This document shows positions 49,800-61,442 of a stretch of 64,000 nucleotides of DNA, one piece after another (the stretch's first letter is position 1; the number at the start of each line of letters is the position of its first letter). The stretch is from Craspedostauros australis (Eukaryota > Bacillariophyta > Bacillariophyceae > Mastogloiales > Achnanthaceae). The stretch lies in the NCBI GenBank assembly GCA_026770025.1, contig JAMXDE010000010.1:1364001-1428000 (forward strand), read 5' to 3'. The notes beneath the pieces are model-generated. The model was not told where the DNA came from and searched no databases. It saw nothing but the letters and a program-made list of their open reading frames with translations. Position numbers and translations under genes: made by a program.

Positions 49800-51781
49800 C
49801 TACAATCTGCAAACGTAAGAGTTGCTCTGCGTGACGTATCGGACCCATCGGTAGGGGGTGTATCCGGCCATGTGCTCCGCGATACGCAGGTATCGGACCT
49901 GGAGGTTGGAGACGTTGAACATTGGGATTTCGAAATTCATGTTGGTGGGTCCAACCTCCCGTCTTATTTGGGAAGTGCAAGGCTGGCTGAGGGTGACTTT
50001 GGCTTTCATGGTCTGTTCCGATCCGCCTGGCAATTTCTTCATCGTCCACAAGATCTTGCCGTCCCGCTGGACGAACTCGGCGTTCGTGTGGCCCGTTCCT
50101 GGGCTGGAGATGACGCTGCATTGGGCTGACACTGTGCATTTGGGGAGCGGCATTTCTATGGAGACATTGGCGCCGAAGTGGTTGCTTGGCATGTCCGCTC
50201 GGATGAGGATGGTGATTTCCAGCTTCTTCGGCTCGACCTCCTCGATGGACGGGAAGATGCGGAATGGAGTGGCGAAGTCGCCGGTGACGCGGTAGTTGAG
50301 AACAACGAATTCTCCGTCCGGTGGTATGAAGGAAAGGGTGCGCGTGGTTTCGAATTCGGAAAGATTGACGCAGTCGTTGAAGTTGATGTCGTCGATGGTG
50401 ACGGATCCGTACGATCCTGTGTTCCTGCCGATACTGAGATCTTCGTTGAGGGCCATGCGTAGTTCTGGGTTGCCGGCCAGGTAGGACTTCATCTGGATGC
50501 ATCCGTCGATGGTGCTGTTGAGGACGTATCCGTTGTTGGAGAAGAGGACATTGAGCCGTTCGAGGATGTCGACGAAGATCTCGTTCTTTTGCGTTCCCTT
50601 GGCGTCCGTCTTTCTGCCGCTCGCGTTGACCGAGGAGATGACCGGCTTGTGGACGGCGTTGGCAGAGGCCGTCTTGGGGTTGACGAGGTTGCCCGTGGAT
50701 GTGACCGGATCGACCACGATGGGTTCGTTGTAGACGCAGAGCTTGAGATTCTGCGTCCGCGTGATTTGTGGATAGCCGTAGTCGAGCATCTCATCGAGGA
50801 GTTCGTAGAGAAGGATGAAGTTTTTCCGAATGGCCTCCTCCGATAGCGTCCCGCAGTAGTCTTTGAATACTCTCGCGATGGTGGAAAGGAACTGTCAAGT
50901 CGATGGACAGGTCGATGGACAAGCCGATGAGCAAATCAGCAAATAATCAAGCGAGTATTTACACGGTATCATTGCAAGATACAATATGGGCATCGCAAAG
51001 TAGACGGAACATGAGGTATGGAGCATGGGACATGGTCATCAATTCATGTTGTCGTCGTAGTTGTCGTCGTCGAGATTGCCGTTGTAGTTGTGCGAGGCAT
51101 GTGGTATGATATGAGTACAATGTCATGGTGCGTGTGTACGTTGTAGTTATATGTGTCGCAATTGGAGGGCGAGAGTGTGTGGTGTATGGTGGCAACAGAA
51201 TAGAACAGAAGAGAGCAGTAGAGAGAGTGAAGTAGAGCAGACGGATTTTGTGTGAGGGAACGATCCAGGGATTGCGGTATTTGAGCAGCGAAGAGGACGA
51301 CTACAGGAATTGTGCGTTGGAATAGGGAATTGGTAGTTTCTGAAAAAGTGGAACGTTGGGGTCATCTCTTCCGATGTTTGCGTCTCGCGACCAGAAAACA
51401 ACCGTGAGCTGCGGCGCTCCATGAGTATCTTCCTGCGATGCTGCTCCTCGGGTTTCGGCTTTGGCTTACCTCGATGATCGTGGTCGGACTGGCGTTCCTG
51501 GCCGTGGCGCAGCAAAAGATGAGACCGTTCCTCTTGACGTGGATATAGCTGAGCCCATCGGGCATGATGAAGACCGGCGGCGCATCGCCCTTCTTCTTGT
51601 CGGTCTTGGCGCCTTCGCTCCTGCCTCCCTCGACATCGTCGCTGTTCCAGAATTTTATTTTTCGGAAGAAGGCCTCCGTGTGGCTGCGCTCGTGCGCTCC
51701 CTCATTCCCTCTGTCGTTGCGGTAGGTCTTGGCGATGATGGTGTCGCCCCTCGGGGACAGGACGAAGAAGTTGGATATCAT
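49800..51781 (-). CDS. AP4M1: Adaptor complex AP-4 mu subunit
   Basis: The exons are 51781-51470 and 50891-49800 (phase 0, GAG|GTAAGC...GACAG), giving 467 residues. The N-terminal longin-type domain starts MISNFFVLSPRGDTIIAKTY and includes KNGLIFCCATARNASPTTI. Exon 2 begins FLSTIARVFKDYCGTLSEEA and continues YELLDEMLDYGYPQ and YNEPIVVD. The mu-homology domain follows (NEIFVDILERLNVLF ... CVNLSEFETTRTLSFIPPDG) and ends RWVRYVTQSNSYVCRL. The MIS start, the CVNLSEFE block and the C-terminus match AP-4 rather than AP-1, AP-2 or AP-3. AP-4 sorts cargo at the trans-Golgi and recognises tyrosine-based signals. The start sets the family-typical first residues. Confidence 0.93.
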
Positions 51782-52620
51782 CTTGCTTTGGATCTCCTGT
51801 TGTGTTTTGCCCTGTTTGTGTCGGGCTGGTGCTGCGCCGTGCTGAGCTGTGTCGTGTTGCGCTGTGTTGTGTCGTGTTGTGTTTCTTGTTGCTTCGCCGC
51901 TGCTGTTGATTGTTACGGAGTTTCTGCGTACAAAATGTTGCCGTCGCGCACCACAACAGCGAAGACCGAGCGACCAATGCACTCGCGACGCTGGTCGCCT
52001 CGTACCAAAAACTAACGCCAACACAGAGCAGCAGTAACGGCAACAGCAACATCACGAAGCGAATGAAACACGAATCAGCTGCGCAATGTTCCACAAGATC
52101 TGCGTGGACACAACGCGCAAAACAACACAAGATTTTGCAGATTGCGATCGTGGTGGTCGTTTTGTGTGTTGGCCTTGGAGTGTACTCCTGTCTGTGTAAA
52201 TATGCGTGAAGTGACCGAATTAACCTCCAAACTATGGCTGTTCCATTGAAACATAGTCGAATCAGTCGCTCATCCAACAACAACGACAAGCACAACAACG
52301 ACACACGACACAAGGCGGAATGAACAAAAGGCCAAAAATGGAGGAACCGCGGCGTTGGGTGACGCCAACACTGATCACCACCAACCAACACCAACTTCAC
52401 TGATTCGCCGCAATCCAAGTGAAATTTGCGCGCGTGGATTGGAGATACCCTGCACGAACACTAATAGGAAGAGGGGTACTCTGCCTGGACTGGCGACAGC
52501 GTGCATCCCATCCGACAACGTGACGCACCACACAGTACGGCACTACTCTCCTCTATTGTATTGTACAATACAAACAATACAATACACAACACCTGACTGT
52601 ATTCCACAACGCATCCCGCC
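51782..52620. promoter_or_regulatory. Divergent region AP-4 mu / DDT-WHIM gene
   Basis: About 840 bp. A GTGTTGTGTCGTGTTGTGTT-like repeat on the plus strand (about 51845-51885) is the CA-rich leader of AP-4 mu in its own sense. The right end is GC-poorer with ATACAATACAC repeats just before the next start. No gene was found. Confidence 0.5.
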
Positions 52621-55600
52621 ATGGCCGATCAGGATGCGAAAGAAAAGAAGAGGCGGAAGCATCAGAAACGGCTGTCGAAGATTCTGGCGAATGCTTGGGG
52701 ATTGTCAGGCTCCAAGCCATTTCAGGACGTCAAGCCGTCCTCTGCAACGTCCATCATCGGCTTGTCGCAGATCGGGGAGAAGATTGACAACGCTCAGTAC
52801 CGATTGGGACGTCATGGCTGGGAGGACTTTGCCAGGGACATCGGAGGAGTCTACAATCGGCACATTCATCGGTGCGTCTCTTGCGTTGCTCTCGCTGCTA
52901 CTGCGGAGGCTGATGGCCGTTCTCTCATTGTTGAGTTTGAGCGAACTGGATGCCATGTCGGCAACATTCCCAACTACGAGTACAGCGTTGGATGGTGCTA
53001 ATCTCCGGAGGGACGTTCGAGGGGGCTATTAGATGGTGAACCCATCGTGTTCACGCTCTTCAAACATCTCATCATGAACGCATTTGAAGATTCGTCTCAT
53101 TTTTTGGTTGAAAACTCTCTTGTCCTCTGCAAATCATGTTATGCCAACATCTTTCTCACCAATGCATTGCATTGCGCTGCACCATCCAATCCATTATCCA
53201 ATCAAACACACAAACAAACTTACCCTCGACACGAACAGAAAGCTCAAGAATGCCAAGCTGGCCGTAGATCACCTCAAGCAGGTTTCGGAATGGTTGGGAA
53301 AGATCGATGAGTCGCTGTCGAAGCTCTGCAACGAGCACATACCCGCCGACGATTCTGCCAAGAGCGTCGGGAAGAAGCGGAAGGCCGCGAGCGACAACGC
53401 GGCTGCCAGGAACAAGAGACGTTCGACATCTTCCGAAAGCGCCGCAAAGCAAGGCGATCTCACCTTGGGACAGCGAGAGGAGAATGCGTTGCAGGCCTTG
53501 TCCAATTTCATCACAGAGAATGGCGGCACGCCGGAGATGGTGCAAAGCTTCCGATGCCGCGTCACGCGCAAACCATCCGATGGACGCTACGACACCAACT
53601 TTTACAACGAGCAGAACCGACGCTTCCGATCCATGCTGGAGGTTGGGCGCTTCTTCACCCTCATCAAGGATAAAGACAGCACCATCCGACGCAGGACCAT
53701 CAAAACGAAAAAGATCACCTCCAGAGAGATCGAGGCAGAGAAGAAGCGACTGCGCAAAGACTTGGATCGTCTGCGCAAGCAACACACCAGAGCAACCAAG
53801 AACCTCAATGATTACATGGAGGGCGAAAAGGATGCCACGCATCCTGTGGAAGATACGTTGCTCATTGCAGACGTGCAGCCACATCAGCGGCAGCAGAAGC
53901 AGGCGGATACGACGTCATCTTCAACAACAGAAGCAGCAGCAACAGTGTCAACAACGTCCAAAACGCTCAAGCGATGTGCTGGGCACAGGCAACCTGACTT
54001 TGTGGGTTTGGAGAATATCCCCAAGGGTTGCGTGCCGGATGTATTGATGGCGTGGGACTTTCTGTGCACATTCTCGAGGCTGCTGCATCTGCAACCGATA
54101 TCATTGGTGGATTTCGTTCAAGCATTGACCTATCGACCTGCCGCGCAGCTGGCGGATGCCGATGCTTTGAACACGCCCCCGGTATACCTCGCGGAGGCAC
54201 ACATTGGCTTGCTCCGCATTCTCATCGATGATCCATCCAGCGACGATTGGTGGTGGAGCATCCTCGAGACGGTGGAAGAGGCGGAGATGGGCATGGGGGC
54301 GAAGGCGGAAAAAGATGAGACGGAGACGGACCTTCCAGTCATCAAGGTAGACTTTGATGCATTGCTTGCGGAAAATGAAGATCCCCTGCTCACCACCAGC
54401 TGGATGCAGAACCTGAGCCAAGTCCGACAAGAATCGAAGGACCTCAAGAGCGTCCAGCAATCCATCAAGTTGGCCATTTCCGTCATGGACAACAAGTACG
54501 TCAAGGCGTACCTGCGAAAGGCATTGAAGCTTGCCAAGTCCAGTGATGCCGGTGCCATGCGCAGGGCGGTCCTCTGGTTGGTTGATCATGTCCGCGAGGC
54601 GCGTCCCGATCTCTTCAACCGTGGTGTTACCAAGAGTGCGGCTCTCAAGCAGCGTGCCAAGACCGTCGAGGAAGTCACGGCGAAGATGGAGAAACTCAGC
54701 AAAGCCACCATCGCTGTGACCGAGGATGACCTTGGCTCAGACTTGGAGAGCGACGACGATGACGACAGCGACGACGAATCCGATGAGGAAGAAAATGCGA
54801 CCAAGACCACGGAAAAGACGGCGCTCCATCTCCAGTCGGAGGATCGTCCCGCATCCGCCATCCCCGAACCGCCGCTCCCAACGCTCGTCGATCTGCTCCT
54901 CCCGCCCGCCAAACCATTGTTCGAGCTCCTCAATCCCTTCAGTTGGCCGCACATGGCCGGCGCCACCGCTCATCGCATACTGCATCGCTACAAACGGCTA
55001 CGGAACGAAGTGGATGACAGTCTGCGCCAGTACCACGATCTGCCGCAGGTAACGATCAGCCAGCGGAACCAAAGAGAAAAGATGGCGGCAGCACGCACGC
55101 TTTCGGAATGCTTCTGCGCGGCGGATGGCGAAGAGACGAGCGTGCACCATGCGATCGATTTCCTCTGCAAGGGTGGGAATTACTTGGAGCTGTCCACGGA
55201 AGCCCGGCTGTGCATCCTGAGGATATTGATCGATGCTGCCTACGACACCGTGCAGGTCTTCCGCGTCGTCGATTCCAACCACAACCAGCGCATTAGCGCC
55301 ACGAAGGCCCTGGACACAGAGCAGCGCAGAACCAAGAAGCAGGTGAAGGAGAAGGCAGCCTCTGACGAAGCAGCGGCACGGCAGGACTTGGCGGACGAGA
55401 TCCGTTCCAAGTTTATCGAGGAGAAGCGCGAAGAGATTCGGCAAGCCAACGCATCCAGCCAAGAATTGACGGAGGAGGATATCGACGCTCTCACCGACGA
55501 AGACATCATCGGATTTGATGAGGACATCAAGACCGACTACGACGCTCTGCCCGGACCGGAGAGCTTCAAAAAGACGGAGGTGACTGGTCGCGTGGAAAGG

Positions 55601-57881
55601 ATCCAGGAGGCTGCCGCCTTCGATGCCGATTCCGTGGAGATTTTGACCATGACAGATATTTTGGACCGAGAGGAGCAGGATCTGCAGGCACTGAAACAAG
55701 ATCTGGAACACCTCGGCGGTGAAGAGGCTTTGGATGACCCGGCCACAGAGCGGGCGACGGCACGATCGATCGACAAGCTCCGACGAGAGATCAATCGTGT
55801 GAAGAAGTCCAAGAATGGCTTGCAATACGAGAGAGACGTGGCGATCGAAACTTTGAAGGATTCCATCGCAGATGGCACAGTGAAGAGTCTCCGCAATGCA
55901 ATCCGCCTGGCCAAGGCAGCCAAATTGTTTGCCGTGGATCCGGGGACGCGCACCGCCTGGGCCCTCGACACTGTCAAGGATGCTCACGTGGAGCTGGAAC
56001 GCGCGAAGCAACAAAAACGCGTGGCGGATGCGCAAAAGGATCTCATCACCAAACTCAACCGGTGCTTCACCAGGACGCTGCCTGTTGGGATGGATCGTGT
56101 TCGGAATCGTTTCTGGCACTTCGAGCATGGCGATCAAGGCCATGTCTGGGTTGAGGCGGATTATGATGTCAGCAACAACAGAGACAACGGCAGCAGCAGC
56201 AACGGCAACGGCACATCGACGAAATCCGAAGGCTTCCTCAGTCTCACGGCCGACCCAGCATCCATCTCGATCGGTCCTCAGGACATGGAAGAAGACTTCT
56301 TCCCATCACTCGAGAATCCAGCGGTCGAGATCGCGGACACGCAAAAGATGGTGAACAGACAGGAGTACCATCCATCTAGCCAGCTTTCGACGTTAGCCAG
56401 CCGGCACTGGGGCTGCCACACCACAGAAGAATCGCTGAGATCCGTCATCAAGGAGCTCGACGCGAGAGGACTGCGAGAAGGCAGCTTGAAGCAGCGGTTG
56501 AAGGAAACCGTGGAAACGACGACCGCGCACCACGACCCTCACCATGAAGAAGAGAATCATCATCAACAGCAGCAGGAACATGAACAGGAGCAGCAGCAAC
56601 AGTCGGAGGAGGCAGGTGAGCCTGAAGCAGCCGATTCTGCCAAATCCAAAACGAGCGAGATGCCAAGCGGTGATGAAGAGGAGTTTCAGAAACTGAAGAG
56701 GGGCATCGACGAAGAGGAACAGCGTTCTCATCCCTCCAACATCGTGAGTACCAAGCATGTTGCGAACATGACAACGGCAATCGGACAAAAGGTGCGAACT
56801 CGGACCATTGCGCAAACCACGAAGGATGGAGAGGTCGCGCAGTACGAAAACGGAACCGTGGTGGGTTGGAAGTACCGTCCCGAGATGATCCCAATCCAAC
56901 CGGATGGCGATGAGTTCGAACCCACCATGCGGAGCGTCATGGTTCCGCTGTGGAAGATGAAATGCGACCGAGGCAAGATTGCTTGGCTGAAGGGAACTGA
57001 ACTGCTGGAAAGCATCTGCCGGTATGCCAAGATGCAAAGAACGGACGCGGATTACTTCGAGAACGATGCGAGTTACCTTGCCTACCGCAATTCGATGGGT
57101 CGGTTTTGCGGTCGCGCCGCGGACGCCATGCAGGCCATGACGCCGTACCGATTCGCGCAGATGATGGTCAAGAAGGAGGCAGAGATGTACTCGAAGCTGA
57201 AGCAGCGGCTCCTGGACAGTACCTGGGGTGGTCGCGGTGCCAACCGCAATGCGTGGATATCCTCAATGAAAGATTTCACATTCGAATTCCATAGCGTACG
57301 GGAAGGATTGCTCACGCTGGAGAACGCCTTCTTCGAATTGACGGGTGGTCTGATAGGAGGCCCGGCAGAGACTCTGTCGGCACAAGAAATGTTAGCGAAT
57401 GCGGACACGCGCCGTGACATCGAATTGGAGTCGCTGGAAAAGACGGTGTCGGGGATTTGGAACTCTCACGCATCGCGAGCGATCTTCATTGATATCATGA
57501 AGAGTAGGTGATGCCGTCGCTGCTGCTGCTGCTACTGACGATGATGATGTGAGCAAGAATGGTGACAATTACGATGATGCTGTGGCTAACTCGATGCTTC
57601 CCTCCTTCATCTCCTTCATCTCTCTCTCCCTTTCGTTCATTGGATATTTGTTCAATCGTCATGAACGCACTTACATACACGCTCAAACGACTGCAGATGC
57701 AACCTCGTTGGGCTTCCTTTGGCTTGGCTTGGAGTTGTTGGTCAGAAATACGAGAGCGTACTTGGATGCAACAAAGCCAGCAAAGGCGACGCAGCAGGAA
57801 TCGTATTACGAACAGGCACCCATGCGCGTGACCAGACGGATGAATGCATGGCAGCAGGCCAACCAGAATAGTTGGAGTTGA
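52621..57881 (+). CDS. DDT/WHIM chromatin-remodelling accessory protein with MBD-like domain
   Basis: The exons are 52621-52871, 53239-57503 and 57697-57881 (phases 2 and 1), giving about 1566 residues. An N-terminal basic region precedes an MBD/TAM-like segment at about 190-230 (FRCRVTRKPSDGRYDTNFYN, FRSMLEVGRFF). A DDT domain follows at about 345-400 (PDVLMAWDFLCTFSRLLHLQ then PISLVDFVQALTY). Later come an acidic tract, WHIM-type segments (DGTVKSLRNAIRLAKAAKLF; VGMDRVRNRFWHFE...HVWVEADY near 1034) and a C-terminal RAIFIDIMK|NATSLGFLWLGLELL. The family comprises BAZ/ACF1-like partners of ISWI ATPases. I extend past the in-frame TGA at 57509 because an AAGA|GTAGGT donor and CTGCAG acceptor restore a family-like C-terminus. 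Confidence 0.85.
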
Positions 57882-58507
57882 GAGAAGCATTGGACAAGAA
57901 CAGATCGAAGCCTGCGACTGATCGCTATTTATGTAGAGTACTCGTCATGCGGAATGTGGCGTACGTATGTACTACGCATGGTAGATAGACTCCATTTCCT
58001 GTTTCCATTGGGTAGCTCGTAGTGCGCAGGAACTCCACACATCGCAGTATGCCTTGCAACAAACAACTGGACGGATATTAGAGCGCGATCGGCTAACTTT
58101 GTATAGTAAGTATGGCTCGGAGGTTAGAAGGTGCGTGAGGTGTAGTAGTCGTATGTACACGTATGGTGTCACGCATGATGCGGAACTACTCTCTCTCTCT
58201 CTCTGTGGAGAGAGAATGGGGTGATGTGAGGACTTCTAGTTACACGCGTCACTCATTTCTGCACAAATGACAGCTTCCACAGTGTTCGACATCGTTCGAA
58301 AATGAAAGAGATGACTGACCACCACTTCCGACCGTCACTTCGCGCCGATCGAGATCTTCTCACAGGAAACTCATCCATCCATCCGCCCAAACCAACACAG
58401 AGAACAAGATCCTGATTCGTTCCACCCATCAAATCGCATCGAATCACACACACACATCAACTGCGCCGTGTGCTCACCCACCAACAGGCATTTGAGTACA
58501 GCCGACC
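57882..58507. promoter_or_regulatory. Region between DDT/WHIM gene and GAPN-like gene
   Basis: About 625 bp. GAGTACTC lies about 55 nt past the stop. A CT/GA hairpin (about 58188-58213: CTCTCTC-TGTG-GAGAGAG) marks the middle. A short leader precedes GCCGACCATGAAG. Confidence 0.5.
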
Positions 58508-60835
58508 ATGAAGTTCAGAGCCACCGCATTGCTGATCGCGTGCTTGCAAAGCGCAGCGACTGTCGTGACGGCAGGAATTGCCGATGACCAAGGCTCCTGC
58601 GTCAACACCAATGCCGATATCGACGCACCTTACGTGGATGCCAGATACGTTCTCGATGGACAGGTCCGCACCGCCATCGACGATGATTTCATCATCTCCA
58701 AGGTCTACGGTTGCGCCAGCGGCATGGAGACCAGGACCTGTTCGCAGCGTGATGGCGAGGATGCCATCGACCCGAAGATCATCGGCGCCATCCCCCAAAT
58801 GAGCAAGGCCCAGACCTTGCGGGTCCTGCAGAATGCCAAGTTCGGCTGGAAGGGCGGCGCCGGTGTTTGGCCCCAGCTCTCCCTCGCCCAGCGCATCGAA
58901 CTCATCCAGAAGCTCATGCAGGAATTGAAGACGACGAAGCGCGAAGAGATCGTCACCACGTTGATGTGGGAGATCGGCAAGAACCGAAAGGACGCCGAAT
59001 CAGAATTCGATCGCACCGTCACCTTTGCCGAGAAGGTCATCCAGACGATTCAGAGCGACGACGAGTTCATGGGGGAGTGGAAGACGATCGGTTCCACCCA
59101 CGCCTTCGTGCGTCGCGCGGCGATTGGAATTCTGCTGTGTTTGGGTCCGTACAATTATCCGTTGAATGAGACCTACGCGACGTTAATCCCGGCCCTTTTG
59201 ATGGGCAACATCGTCATCATGAAGGTGCCAACGGTTGGTGGATTGTCGCATTTGCTGACGAGTAAGTGCGGTGAAGAGTGATGCGGTGTAGAGTGGGGCG
59301 AGGCAGGGTCGTTCGAGATCGCCGTGGACCACAGCCGTTGTTGTCTGTATTCTCGAACGACGGATCAACTGCTGCAATGGTAAAGTGAAGCCTATGAATA
59401 CCTATTGATATCCCCAGGCACGCTCTCTCACGTATCTCACCTTGCATCTCCTCCTTCCTCAATTGCAGTGCAAGCCTTTGCCGACATCCTGCCTCCCAAC
59501 ACCATGAACTTCGTCTCGGGACGCGGACGCGATACCATGCCCGTGTTGATGGAAACCGGCGACGTGGACGGATTGGCATTCATCGGTGGTTCCAGCGCGG
59601 CGGACAAGCTCATCAAGCAGCACCCGCACCCGCACCGCCTCAAGGTCTTCTTGCAGCTGGAGGCCAAGAACATGGCGGTGAGTGACTGCGATCATTTCAT
59701 GCCTCTGTTGTTATGTGTCACGATGTGTCCTGGTGTGACATGGTGTGCTTTGGTGTGCTTTGATATTCATTTTGCTGTGGTCTGCTCCATTTACATTCAC
59801 ATTTACATTTACAGATAGGGCACGTGTGCATTTGGAGGTTTGGTGGGACCTTGAGATGCCAATTGCAGGCCATGGTGATCTACCCGTACGATGTTCAAGT
59901 ACTCTCCGTCTCACATGTTTGCCACGTACCATCCATTGATTCTCACGAATCTCAAATCTTGACCCAAATACGCACCCTTCCATCTATCCTATCCCACTCA
60001 ATGCAAAACTGCACAACGCATCCAATTGCAACAGGTGTTCCTTCCAACTATGTTCGGAGACGACCACGATGACGAGCTGGAATCAGCGCTTGATCAATCC
60101 GTTGTCGGCAGCTTGAGTTACAACGGGCAACGCTGCACGGCACTGAAGCTGTTCTTTATTCCCAAAGGACACGGTGAAAGCTTCGCCACGAAGCTCGCCA
60201 AGAAGGTGGAGGCCCTGTCCGTGGGTCTTCCATGGGAGTCAACAGCGTCCGACAGCGACAGTGCCCCCGTGTACTCCAAGGTCACGCCACTTCCCAACAT
60301 GAAACGGATCGAGTACATGAAGGAGCTCATGGCGGATGCGCTGGAGAAGGGCGCCAAGGTCATGAACAAGGACGGTGGCAGCATCATCGGCGGTGCCAAA
60401 TCCACCCTGATGGTCCCCGCCGTCATTTTCCCCATCACGCCCGACATGAAGCTGTACTCCGAGGAGCAGTTCGGACCCCTGATCCCCGTGACAGAGTACG
60501 ACGATATCGGCACCATCCTCGACTACGGACTGAACGGAGAGTACGGACAGCAGGTCAGCATCTTCTCGACCATCGACGATGCCGAAACGGCGACCATGCT
60601 GGTGGACAAGTTCTCTTCCGTCTTCGGCAAGATCAACATCAACAGCCAGTGCGGGCGATCGCCGGACGTGCTGCCATTCTCGGGTCGTCGATCATCCGCC
60701 ATGGGTGTCATGTCGGTGAAGGATGCGCTGAAGGAATTCTCCATCCCGACGGTGGTATCTTACAAGGACGGTGGTGCCAATGCCGACATTGCTTCCGCGG
60801 TGGGCAGCAACTCCGTCTTCATGAAGAGCATCTAG
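58508..60835 (+). CDS. GAPN: GAPN-like aldehyde dehydrogenase with signal peptide
   Basis: The exons are 58508-59261, 59469-59677 and 60035-60835 (phases 1 and 0), giving 587 residues. The ALDH core begins near residue 80 and resembles NADP-dependent non-phosphorylating glyceraldehyde-3-phosphate dehydrogenase. Motifs include GILLCLGPYNYPLNETYATL, the AFIGGSSAADKLI cofactor loop, LEAKN with Glu316, and SYNGQRCTALKLFF with catalytic Cys355. FPITPDMKLYSEEQFGPLIP and CGRSPDVLPFSGRRSSAMG follow. The first 22 residues (MKFRATALLIACLQSAATVV TA) form a signal peptide, but the next residue is Gly, not Phe, so plastid import is uncertain. About 60 extra residues with several Cys separate it from the ALDH core. 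The E-to-C spacing is slightly longer than usual. Confidence 0.88.
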
Positions 60836-61442
60836 AGGCAGTACGAGCATGCTTAGGCATGCGTTGTTGCAATGCAATATAGTACTCACGAATCTAAAGT
60901 ATAGCAGAGAGTGAATGATATTAGATGCAAACAAGACTCAAACGCAGAGTACGACGGATGGTATCGAATACAATAGCTCGTGCAGTAGGTGTCTGAGATG
61001 AAAAGAAAATCAACTTGGAAGTTGATATGTGTTGGGAGTGCCGGTGTTTAATGTATTATTTGAAGTATATGCACGAAAAGCATTATCGAACAACGTGAAC
61101 CATGTGTTCGTCAAGTTGTGTTCTTTAGGTCGAGAACTCGTTCGTCAAAGGTACCGTTCGTGTATTTGTGGAGGGAGAAGGAACAAAACAAGACAAGGCA
61201 AAGAAAGTGAAACGGAAAGCCGGCAGAGACGATGACCATGGCGACGACGCCGCGCAAATGAGCGGCACCCACAATGCAACCGTTGACGATCACAAACAGC
61301 AGAAGCGTTGCTCTGGAAGCACACGCACATACGAACACGAAGACACGCATGCCCCGACGAGTGCCCATAGCAGAAAGGAGAAGGAGCTGAGCAGCCTCGC
61401 ATTGTACAATAGCACATCGGTACAGCAGTGCCGCACGCAACC
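60836..61442. other. Region between GAPN-like gene and IWS1
   Basis: About 600 bp. GCATGC-TTAG-GCATGC (about 60848-60863) forms a perfect 6-bp-stem hairpin 12 nt past the stop, and GTACTC occurs near 60882. The right part is the IWS1 leader and promoter. No gene was found. Confidence 0.5.

Noticed and set aside
57504-57511. In-frame stop at 57509-57511 as the end of the DDT/WHIM protein
   Set aside because: A consensus donor just before it and a CTGCAG acceptor at 57696 restore a frame-continuous C-terminus that fits the family.
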